A stretch of DNA of 5,883 nt, taken from NCBI GenBank assembly GCA_037384225.1, contig JARROD010000236.1, positions 1 to 5,883 on the forward strand, written 5' to 3'. The DNA is from JARROD01 sp037384225 (GTDB lineage Bacteria; Pseudomonadota; Gammaproteobacteria; Pseudomonadales; Cellvibrionaceae). Shown piece by piece: positions 1 to 5,883 of the stretch. The number at the start of each line of letters is the position of its first letter. Positions within the stretch are counted from its first letter, which is position 1. The translations under genes were made by a program, and so were the position numbers. Under the pieces are notes generated by a model, which was given only the letters and a program-made list of their open reading frames with translations, searched no databases and was not told where the DNA came from.

Positions 1-1
1 T

Positions 2-3000
2 ATTGCTATACCCGACCCGCAGGCCGAAAACTCGGTGGACATGGCTAATGCTGCCGAGTTTGAAGAAGTAAAGCTTAACGACCTTCCCATTGCCGATGGC
101 CCTTATGAGCCAACCTGGGAATCGATTGAAGCCAACTATCCCGGTACACCCGAGTGGCTACGGGAGGCCAAGTTTGGTCTTTGGGTCCATTTCGGACCGC
201 AAGCTGCTGGAGAAAGCGGAGACTGGTATGCGCGCAGACTCTACGATCCCGATGAGCCCGCATACCGAAACCATCTAACGAACTACGGACACCCATCCGA
301 AGTCGGCTACAAAGACGTGCTTCGCACCTGGAATCCTGATGAACTCGACCCCGCCGCGCTTGTTCAGTTGTACAAAGATGCAGGAGTACGTTTCCTTATT
401 ATCCAAGGCGTTCATCACGACCAATTCGATTTATGGGACTCGCAGTACCAGCCCTGGAACGCCGTGCGTATGGGTCCCAAGCGCGATTTGGTCGGCGAAT
501 GGGCGAGCGCAGCGCGGGATGCCGGAATGCGCTTCGGGCTTACCTTCCACCACGAGTATTCCTGGTGGTGGTGGCAGACTGCCTTTCAGAATGACATGAC
601 AGGGGCCTACGCAAACGTCCCCTACGATGGCAATCTTACGCTTGCCGAGAGCAGGGGAACGTGGTGGGAAGGTCTCGATCCACGATTGCTCTATGGGGTC
701 AACTTGCGCGAATATAAAGGAGTAGCCAGCGCTGCCAACTCCGCGTGGTCACCGCCGCCTGCGGGAATTTTCCAAAACCATTTGGACTATAGTAAATGGA
801 ATGCCAAATGGTGGGCTTTGCGCATGATGGATGCGGTTGATAAGTACGAGCCCGACTTCATCTACACTGACGGCACTGATCAGCAGCCCTTCAGTGGTTT
901 TGGCACCGGCACCGGTTATAAATCCGATGCAATGCAGCGCGTTATCGCCGATTTCTACAACAAGACCCTTGATCGTCGCGACACAGTTGATGTGTTCAGT
1001 ATCGTCAAGTTCCGGCACGAAACCAACGGCACTGTGAATACCGAGGAAGGCAGCATTCCCGGGGACATCAAGACGAATCAGGACTGGATCGCGGAGACGC
1101 CGGTGGGCGACTGGTTCTACAGACCCGGCTTTACGTATAGTTCCGATGGCGTGATCCGCTATCTGCTGGAACAGGTCGCGCGTGACGGTAATGTTGGCCT
1201 GTGCGTTTCGTTGCGTCCCGATGGATCGCTGGATGCAGGCAGCACCACAATGCTCGCGGAGATTGGTGCCTGGTTGGCTATCAACGGAGACGGAATCTAC
1301 GGCAGCCGTGCCTGGGAGGTGTTGGGCGAAGGCGCAAACGGGCAGCTCAATGTTCTGCCCGGCGGAAAGATTGGTTGGAATCAGGCCAACCATCCATTCT
1401 CAACATCCGACTTCCGTTTCACCGTCGGCAAGGACGGCTATCTCTACGCTTGGTCCATGGCGGTGCCTGAACCAGGAGAGACGCTGAATATTTCTTCACT
1501 CGGTACATCAAGGGGTCTTCTGAACGACGATATCGCCGATGTAACGCTTCTCGGCCACGAAGGTACTCTCACGTGGAGCCAGGGAGACGACGCTCTCACG
1601 ATCACCTTTCCAGCATCCATGGACTTTGCAACGGCCGTTGGCTTGAAGATCGGTCCAACGTCAATTGTTCGTCCCCGCAAACCACGCGACCTCATAGCCA
1701 AAGCCTCGGACACGAACATTAAGCTCAGTTGGAAGTCCTCTGACCAAGGCGCGACATACACGGTCCAACGAGCCGAGAGCATCGACGGCACCTATACAGA
1801 GGTGGCGAGTGGGTTAGCTGACACAAACTGGGTCCATTCGTCCCCTGTGCCCGGCACTCTCTATTTCTATCGCGTGGCCTTAACGGTGAATGGCGCTACG
1901 TCTTATTTCACTGATCCAATAGGGGCTCTGTTGCCTGACGACACGGATACATGGACTTGTGCGGACATCGGACCGGTCGGTGCGGAGGGTTCTTGTGCTC
2001 AGGCATCGAATGCTTTAGTCGTCCGGGGGTCGGGGGCCGATATTTGGGGGCAGTCTGATGGGTTTCACTACGCCTACACGGAGTTTGCGGGCAATGGAAC
2101 GATTACGGCAAAAGTCGAGAGCATGCAGAACACTGCGGCGTGGGCCAAAGCCGGCCTGATGATGCGCGAATCGCTCGACGCCGATTCGAAGTATGTCATC
2201 CACTTCATCTCTCCGACTTCCGGTGTGGCTCTTCAACAGAGGGTGGACACGGGCGGGGGGGCCTCCGGTGTAACAGGTTTACAAAACGTGGAAGCTCCAT
2301 ACTGGATACGACTTGTTCGCGATGGCAACACATTCACAGCATTTTCCGCACTGGATGGCGAGAACTGGACATCGCTGGGCTCGACCTCGATATCGATGAG
2401 CGATCCTTACTATGTGGGATTGGCAGTGACCAGCCACAACGACGGAGCTATCAATCAAGCCGTTTTCAACCACGTAAGTATCACCGACGGACTCCCGTCG
2501 GATACGATGAACTCCAAAATCGTCTGGGATGCTCCGGTGGCCGTTACAACGAACGACGTCATCCTGAATACCGGTACGCTAGTGCATGCCGGTAACTTTC
2601 TTTCCAACAATCGGTCGATTTCCGTATCGGTGGGCTCAGAAACCATTTTGTTCGAGAATCGTGACAGGGGAAATTTTGTCTTGGGCAGCGACGAGGCCCG
2701 TATCATTCAAGGATCCGGTGGCCGTCAGGTGGAAAACGCGCTGTTCGATGCTTCAGGAACCAGCGTTGATGCCGATTTTGAGTCGGTGTTGGATGGTTCC
2801 GTGTGGGAAGACGGCGATCCGGGTCCGGCACCGGGTACAACGGATATGCTCCTTCGTCTGGCAGGGGCCGATGGCTCGCCGCTGGAGCCTGGCCAGTGCT
2901 ACCAGATCCAGCTCTTCTACTCCGATGATCGCGGATGCTGCAGTGCCCGAAGCCAGGTCTACCACGACAATACCTTGAGCTACATCCCCAGCAATCTGGC

Positions 3001-3178
3001 TGTAGGAGGAGAAAGTAACGCGGTTATTGGAAAGTTCACGGCTGGGCACAACGGATATCAGGACATCTATGTTCAGAACAGGTCCGGTGAAGTCAACTTT
3101 CCGGTTGCGATCAACGCCTATGTGCTACAAGAATGTCCTGTGATGATGAACGCAATGTCGTCCGGGATGATCCGGTAA
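2..3178 (+). CDS. Modular GH29 alpha-L-fucosidase with FN3, concanavalin-like and C-terminal beta-rich domains (5' partial)
   Basis: Predicted to hydrolyse terminal alpha-L-fucose from glycans, probably outside the cytoplasm. The frame is open to the left edge and the first in-frame start, GTG at 35, has no Shine-Dalgarno sequence, so the start and any signal peptide probably lie upstream. Residues below count from that GTG. The GH29 domain spans about 35-430: PEWLREAKFGLWVHFG (39-54), the HHD motif (127-129), a Trp cluster SWWWW (176-180), PDFIYTDG with Asp279 as predicted nucleophile, and DGNVGLCVSLRPDG (384-397). The acid/base is uncertain; Glu337, Glu338 or Glu354 are candidates. A beta domain follows (about 430-540), then fibronectin III (about 547-630), a concanavalin/DUF1349-like domain (about 635-817, with WAKAGLMMRES), and an uncharacterised beta-rich domain (about 826-1034, with CYQIQLFYSDDRGCC). 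The last 13 or so residues are read from a frameshifted copy of that domain. The GH29 call is firm; exact substrate is unknown. Confidence 0.9.
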   Translation: MAIPDPQAENSVDMANAAEFEEVKLNDLPIADGPYEPTWESIEANYPGTPEWLREAKFGLWVHFGPQAAGESGDWYARRLYDPDEPAYRNHLTNYGHPSEVGYKDVLRTWNPDELDPAALVQLYKDAGVRFLIIQGVHHDQFDLWDSQYQPWNAVRMGPKRDLVGEWASAARDAGMRFGLTFHHEYSWWWWQTAFQNDMTGAYANVPYDGNLTLAESRGTWWEGLDPRLLYGVNLREYKGVASAANSAWSPPPAGIFQNHLDYSKWNAKWWALRMMDAVDKYEPDFIYTDGTDQQPFSGFGTGTGYKSDAMQRVIADFYNKTLDRRDTVDVFSIVKFRHETNGTVNTEEGSIPGDIKTNQDWIAETPVGDWFYRPGFTYSSDGVIRYLLEQVARDGNVGLCVSLRPDGSLDAGSTTMLAEIGAWLAINGDGIYGSRAWEVLGEGANGQLNVLPGGKIGWNQANHPFSTSDFRFTVGKDGYLYAWSMAVPEPGETLNISSLGTSRGLLNDDIADVTLLGHEGTLTWSQGDDALTITFPASMDFATAVGLKIGPTSIVRPRKPRDLIAKASDTNIKLSWKSSDQGATYTVQRAESIDGTYTEVASGLADTNWVHSSPVPGTLYFYRVALTVNGATSYFTDPIGALLPDDTDTWTCADIGPVGAEGSCAQASNALVVRGSGADIWGQSDGFHYAYTEFAGNGTITAKVESMQNTAAWAKAGLMMRESLDADSKYVIHFISPTSGVALQQRVDTGGGASGVTGLQNVEAPYWIRLVRDGNTFTAFSALDGENWTSLGSTSISMSDPYYVGLAVTSHNDGAINQAVFNHVSITDGLPSDTMNSKIVWDAPVAVTTNDVILNTGTLVHAGNFLSNNRSISVSVGSETILFENRDRGNFVLGSDEARIIQGSGGRQVENALFDASGTSVDADFESVLDGSVWEDGDPGPAPGTTDMLLRLAGADGSPLEPGQCYQIQLFYSDDRGCCSARSQVYHDNTLSYIPSNLAVGGESNAVIGKFTAGHNGYQDIYVQNRSGEVNFPVAINAYVLQECPVMMNAMSSGMIR
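2504..2608 (+). repeat. Start of the fucosidase C-terminal domain, intact copy of an internal direct repeat
   Basis: This stretch encodes roughly residues 824-858 of the fucosidase, including IVWDAPVAVTTND and NTGTLVHAGNFLSN, the beginning of the C-terminal domain. It aligns in direct orientation with 3143-3239 at 79 of 97 aligned bases by hand count, with one 1-base and one 7-base gap. It contains its own imperfect palindrome at 2570-2593 (ACCGG...CCGGT around loop TAGT). The pair brackets about 640 bp that code for the whole C-terminal domain, as expected for a tandem domain duplication. Confidence 0.8.
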
Positions 3179-3239
3179 CTGTTACAACTTCATCCTGATT
3201 ACCGGCACACTAGTGTGTGCCGGTAATTTTCTTTCCAAT
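3143..3239 (+). pseudogene. Decayed second copy of the fucosidase C-terminal domain start, truncated by a repeat element
   Basis: The sequence matches the intact copy at 2504-2608, for example the identical blocks GTTACAAC and TTTCTTTCCAA, and TCATCCTGATTACCGG against TCATCCTGAATACCGG. A 1-base deletion near 3155 shifts the frame, which produces the C-terminal residues MMNAMSSGMIR and the stop at 3176-3178. A 7-base deletion follows after GTTACAAC (3181-3188). Homology stops at about 3239, exactly where the repeat element found again at 5764 begins. I infer that the protein formerly had a second C-terminal domain that has been lost. Confidence 0.75.
3198..3234 (+). terminator. Predicted intrinsic terminator of the fucosidase gene
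   Basis: ATTACCGGCACAC (3198-3210) pairs perfectly with GTGTGCCGGTAAT (3215-3227) around loop TAGT, followed by TTTCTTT. It starts 19 bases after the fucosidase stop. The T-rich tail is only on the plus-strand side, so it would end the fucosidase transcript rather than trhA. It is derived from domain-coding sequence, so termination activity is inferred from shape and position alone; the interrupted T tract makes strength uncertain. Confidence 0.65.
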
Positions 3240-3381
3240 ATACCCAAAGCGTTTGAGTTTTAGGTGTTCAGAGTGCGTCAATTTTTGTTCCTGACAAGGC
3301 GCGACGATGCGGCATAGCGGGCTCTATGTAAGGAGGAGCAACGAAGTCAAGGACGAAAAGGGGCGCGCTTACTCTGCTATT
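3237..3381. repeat. Dispersed repeat element, copy 1 (MITE-like)
   Basis: Non-coding. The left part (3237-3295, with ATACCCAAAGCGTTTGAG) matches 5764-5822 in direct orientation at 49 of 59 positions. The core (3298-3342) matches 5826-5870 only as its reverse complement, at 38 of 45. Imperfect inverted repeats flank the core within this copy: 3269-3295 (CAGAGTGCG...TTCCTGAC) and 3345-3376 (GTCAAGGACGAAAAGG...ACTCTG). The right end CTGCTATT (3374-3381) recurs directly at 5873-5880. It carries no transposase, so it resembles a non-autonomous element or extragenic repeat; the family is not recognised. Exact ends are uncertain. Confidence 0.7.
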
Positions 3382-3632
3382 GGCAAGCTGTATAAAAGCT
3401 TCAAATTCAGAAGTTAAGCCCGAACTTTCAAGTCGCTTATCAGGACAAGTTGAAGTGGTTATACTATGAAGACAGAAAAAGAATAGATATTCCTTAATAC
3501 GCTCAGCATCGGCTGTTATTCTGTATCATTGGCAATCCCATTCAAAGCATGCTTTAAACCCTGGCTCCGATGGTTTCATAAGGCAGTGTATTCTTTATTT
3601 CTGTCCCGGTAGTAACTGTTTTATTGTAACCG
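3382..3632. other. Gene-free AT-rich spacer between repeat copy 1 and trhA
   Basis: I see no coding region worth calling on either strand; the only start in good view on the plus strand (3465) is followed by six codons and a stop. The stretch shows no continuation of the broken fucosidase domain. It holds a loop-free 12-bp palindrome AAAGCATGCTTT (3544-3555) and the palindrome CCGCTAGCGG (3630-3639), which overlaps the trhA stop codon. No hairpin with a T tract for the minus-strand transcript is visible. Confidence 0.6.
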
Positions 3633-4259
3633 CTAGCGGACGTAAGTAATAATAGAAATAAAATGACAAAGGGAGCCGGATAAAACAAACAGGTGCCAGA
3701 TGCCGTGAGCATGACGAAGTTTGTTCATATTGTCCAATACGTAAAACACAATCCCGGCAGAATAGGTGATGCCGCCCAAGGTTAGCCAGACAACTGCTGC
3801 GGTGGGTAGAATGGTGATTAAATCCGAGTAATTAAATGCGCAAATCCACCCCATAAGTAAGTAAATCAGTAGCTGTAATATTTCAATCCGTTTTTTTATA
3901 AAAATATCCAGTAGTAAACCAATCGCGGCCATTACCCATATTAATGTCAATATAATAAGCCCACCTTGATCGCGTAACGATACCAGCATATAGGGCGTAT
4001 AGGTGCCGGCGATCAGTAAATAAATGGAAATATGATCGAGTTTTTGGAATATTTTTTTCAGTTTTGGTGGGTGAAAGCTATGGTAGAGGGTAGACATGGT
4101 ATAGAGCAAAACCAGAGTAATGCCAAAGATAGTAAAGCTGATAATCAGTAAGAGGCTACGTTCATGGATACTAATGGTTAACAGCGCACCAAAGCCAATG
4201 AGCGCTAAAACAGCGCCTACTAGGTGGGTAATACTGTTGAGCTTTTCACCTTTATACAT
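3633..4259 (-). CDS. trhA: TrhA / hemolysin III family (PAQR superfamily) integral membrane protein
   Basis: A 208-residue, very hydrophobic protein with about seven predicted membrane spans, the usual size for bacterial hemolysin III / YqfA (TrhA) proteins. Family signatures are present in order: E5, N8 and H12 in GEKLNSITHLVGA; S56 and H60 in STLYHSFHPPKLKK; D75-H76 in KLDHISIYLLIAGTYTPY; and H185/H189 in HAHGIWHLFVLSGSLCHF near the C-terminus. The Ser, Asp and His residues match the metal-binding set of the PAQR superfamily. Bacterial members have been linked to membrane energetics and fluidity homeostasis; despite the name, a haemolytic role is not implied. The ATG at 4257-4259 lies 28 bases after the dbpA stop, with no clear Shine-Dalgarno sequence, so cotranscription and perhaps coupling with dbpA are inferred. 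The gene converges on the fucosidase. Confidence 0.9.
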   Translation of the reverse strand: MYKGEKLNSITHLVGAVLALIGFGALLTISIHERSLLLIISFTIFGITLVLLYTMSTLYHSFHPPKLKKIFQKLDHISIYLLIAGTYTPYMLVSLRDQGGLIILTLIWVMAAIGLLLDIFIKKRIEILQLLIYLLMGWICAFNYSDLITILPTAAVVWLTLGGITYSAGIVFYVLDNMNKLRHAHGIWHLFVLSGSLCHFISIITYVR

Positions 4260-4287
4260 AAGGGTACATAAGATTTCTTAAGAATTT

Positions 4288-5676
4288 CTAGCCTCTAATT
4301 TGTCTTACTCGAAACGAGCGGCCTTTTAATTTACCATCCTTTAGTATTTGTAAGGCACTGGCAGCCGCTTTGCGAGTGACTGCAACATAAGCGCAGTTAT
4401 CAAAGATATGAATTTTGCCAACTTGCGAACCATCAATACCATTATTTCCGGTTAGTGCTCCCAGGATATCGCCGGGACGAACCTTCTGTTTTTTACCACC
4501 GTCAATTTGCAGGGTTGCCATTGGTGGTTTGTAGGTGGGTTCTTTTAACAGGCTGTTTGGTGGCAGTGGTATAGTTGTTAAGGGTTGCTGTAAATAGTCT
4601 GCTAGCGCCTGTAGCTTATAATTCTCTTTTTCCTCCACCAACGTACAGGCGATACCCTGGCTTCCAGCGCGTCCGGTTCGACCAATACGGTGGGTGTGTA
4701 CTTCCAACTCACGTGCGATTTGATAGTTAATCACTGCATCCAGTGCGTCAATATCAAGACCTCGTGCTGCTACATCGGTGGCGACTAAAATTGATGCGCT
4801 TTTATTGGCGAAGCGTACTAAAATTTGATCCCGCATTTTTTGCTCAAGATCGCCATTTAAGGCGACAGCACTGAAGCCGATATGGCGCAGTTCGTCAGTG
4901 ACTTCCTGGGTTTCGCGTTTAGTATTGCAAAAGACTACGGCAGAATCAGGTCGATGTTTGAGTAGTAATAATTGCAGTGCAGCTATACGAGAAGTGTGAT
5001 TTTCCACTTTGTAAAAAATTTGCTGGATACTGGTGTTATCGTGGGTGGCATCCACTTTGACGGTAACGGGGTCGATCAAAATATTCCGGGCAATCTGTTG
5101 GATCTGGTTGGGGTAGGTGGCGCTGAACAATAGTGTTTGGCGTTGCTTTGGTGTCTGTTCAATAATGGCATCAATGGCATCCTGAAAGCCCATATCCAGC
5201 ATACGATCTGCCTCATCCAATACCAAGGTGTTGAGTTCATTGAGTGTTAGTGTATTTTTGCGTAAATGCTCTTCGATGCGCCCCGGGGTGCCAACAATAA
5301 TGTGCGCCCCGTGCTCTAATGAGCCAATCTGTGGTCCAAGAGGCATGCCGCCGCACAAGGTCAGGACTTTGATATTGTGAATGCCACGGGCCAGTTTGCG
5401 AATTTCCTTGGCAACTTGGTCTGCCAGTTCTCGTGTGGGACAGAGTACTAACGCCTGTACTCGAAAACATTTGACATTTAAATGCTGTAGCAATCCCAGA
5501 CCAAAGGCGGCGGTTTTGCCCGACCCGGTTTTGGCCTGGGCAATGACGTCCTTCCCTTCCAGAATAGCGGGTAAGCTTTGGGCTTGAATTGGCGTCATAT
5601 GGTGATAGTCCAGAGATGCCAGATTACTTAGCAAGTTGGGGTGAAGGGGCAGGGTTGAAAAATCGCTGTGGCTCAA
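4288..5676 (-). CDS. dbpA: ATP-dependent RNA helicase DbpA (DEAD-box, 23S rRNA-specific)
   Basis: A 462-residue protein, close to the length of E. coli DbpA (about 457). Helicase motifs are complete: Q motif (F6, PIQ 29-31), AKTGSGKT (48-55), PTRELA (80-85), GG and TPGR (109-110, 130-133), DEAD (154-157), SAT (185-187), VVFCNTK (247-253), ATDVAARGLD (299-308) and HRIGRTGR (329-336). The C-terminal DbpA RNA-binding domain (about 387-460, starting ATLQIDGGKKQKVRPGDILGALTG) binds hairpin 92 of 23S rRNA in studied homologues, giving a role in large-subunit assembly in the cytoplasm. This domain separates DbpA from other DEAD-box paralogues. The start is TTG (5676-5674): its N-terminus SDFSTL lines up with the E. 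coli start region, an AGGA lies 8 bases upstream, and the first in-frame ATG is at residue 27, inside the conserved domain. trhA follows after 28 bases. Confidence 0.95.
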   Translation of the reverse strand: MSHSDFSTLPLHPNLLSNLASLDYHHMTPIQAQSLPAILEGKDVIAQAKTGSGKTAAFGLGLLQHLNVKCFRVQALVLCPTRELADQVAKEIRKLARGIHNIKVLTLCGGMPLGPQIGSLEHGAHIIVGTPGRIEEHLRKNTLTLNELNTLVLDEADRMLDMGFQDAIDAIIEQTPKQRQTLLFSATYPNQIQQIARNILIDPVTVKVDATHDNTSIQQIFYKVENHTSRIAALQLLLLKHRPDSAVVFCNTKRETQEVTDELRHIGFSAVALNGDLEQKMRDQILVRFANKSASILVATDVAARGLDIDALDAVINYQIARELEVHTHRIGRTGRAGSQGIACTLVEEKENYKLQALADYLQQPLTTIPLPPNSLLKEPTYKPPMATLQIDGGKKQKVRPGDILGALTGNNGIDGSQVGKIHIFDNCAYVAVTRKAAASALQILKDGKLKGRSFRVRQIRG

Positions 5677-5684
5677 TGGGGAAA

Positions 5685-5688
5685 TCCT
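5685..5688 (-). promoter_or_regulatory. Ribosome binding site supporting the TTG start of dbpA
   Basis: On the minus strand the sequence reads ACAGGATTTCCCCATTG. The AGGA is 8 bases before the TTG, a normal spacing, and no in-frame ATG or GTG is visible just upstream or downstream. This decides the start as a rare TTG codon, which usually lowers translation initiation. Confidence 0.6.
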
Positions 5689-5720
5689 GTCAGGGGTATT
5701 GTCGTGATGTGTAGTGTAGC

Positions 5721-5751
5721 ATTATCTGATAAGTATTAACTCGGCATACAA
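5721..5751 (-). promoter_or_regulatory. Possible sigma-70-type promoter of dbpA-trhA
   Basis: On the minus strand TTGTAT (5751-5746) and GATAAT (5726-5721) stand 19 bases apart, about 45 bases before the dbpA start. The -10 is reasonable, but the spacer is longer than the preferred 17 bases, so this is only a candidate. It lies between the gene and repeat copy 2. Confidence 0.3.
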
Positions 5752-5763
5752 GATTACCGGGTT

Positions 5764-5883
5764 AATATACCCAAAGCGTTTGAGATTTAGGTGCACAGAG
5801 CACGCCCCTTTTTGTCCCTGGCCGCGTTGCTCCTCCTCACATGGGGCCTGCCATGCAGCGTCGTCGCGCCCCCTGCTATTAAA
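5764..5883. repeat. Dispersed repeat element, copy 2, running off the window
   Basis: The left part (5764-5822) matches copy 1 (3237-3295) directly; the core (5826-5870) matches copy 1 (3298-3342) as reverse complement, and CTGCTATT (5873-5880) matches copy 1 directly. Copy 2 lacks most of the second inverted arm that copy 1 has between its core and CTGCTATT. No gene is seen in it. Its right end lies at or beyond the window edge. It stands upstream of the dbpA promoter candidate. Confidence 0.7.

Noticed and set aside
35..37. GTG at 35 as the true fucosidase start
   Set aside because: There is no Shine-Dalgarno sequence before it, the frame stays open to the left edge, and no signal peptide follows it, so the real start is probably upstream.
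749..1393. Long minus-strand open frame inside the fucosidase gene
   Set aside because: It is fully antisense to the conserved GH29 domain, has no recognisable family and no supporting ribosome binding site; it is a shadow of a GC-rich gene.
2140..2595. Plus-strand open frame overlapping the fucosidase in another frame
   Set aside because: Its translation is low-complexity and rich in Arg, Ser and Gly, with no family resemblance, while the overlapping frame has clear domain motifs.
3237..3381. CRISPR array or riboswitch as an explanation of the repeat element
   Set aside because: There are only two widely separated copies with no spacer-repeat periodicity, and the position after a stop codon and the inverted core do not fit a leader riboswitch.
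3465..3485. Short open frame in the spacer before trhA
   Set aside because: Only six codons long, with no ribosome binding site of note and no conserved context.
3611..3629. Possible hairpin downstream of trhA built on GTAAC copies
   Set aside because: The two GTAAC copies are direct rather than inverted, so they do not form a stem, and no T tract follows on the minus strand.

Overview
The window joins two unlike pieces of DNA. Positions 1 to about 3238 are GC-richer and hold most of a large plus-strand gene for a modular secreted-type GH29 alpha-L-fucosidase. Its reading frame is open to the left edge, so its true start lies outside. From about 3238 onward the DNA is visibly AT-richer and carries two minus-strand housekeeping-type genes, dbpA (DEAD-box RNA helicase) and trhA (hemolysin III / PAQR family membrane protein), which run towards the fucosidase. 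The DbpA sequence, with its complete C-terminal 23S rRNA-binding domain, suggests a gammaproteobacterium. The fucosidase, with its fibronectin III, concanavalin-like and uncharacterised C-terminal modules, suggests a polysaccharide degrader and may be horizontally acquired, perhaps from a PVC-group or marine heterotroph. The host and donor are inferences from family resemblance only.

Layout: fucosidase (2-3178, +) with domains GH29 / beta domain / FN3 / concanavalin-like / C-terminal beta-rich domain; a perfect 13-bp hairpin with a T-rich tail just after its stop (3198-3234); a repeat element (about 3237-3381); a gene-free AT-rich stretch (3382-3632); trhA (3633-4259, -); dbpA (4288-5676, -), probably one transcription unit with trhA; the dbpA leader (5677-5763); and a second copy of the repeat element that runs off the right edge (5764-5883).

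The most interesting result is hidden at the fucosidase 3' end. The last codons, the stop and the terminator-like hairpin (3143-3239) are a frameshifted, truncated second copy of the beginning of the enzyme's own C-terminal domain (2504-2608), matching at 79 of 97 aligned positions by hand with gaps of 1 and 7 bases. The protein therefore probably once had a tandem second C-terminal domain. That copy was broken by small deletions, cut off where the repeat element begins, and its palindromic coding segment now sits where a terminator should be. The second notable structure is the repeat pair: both copies start with the same left end in direct orientation, but their 45-bp cores are in opposite orientations, and the small hairpin in the core shows a compensated base-pair change. 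I see no wholly new multi-gene system here.
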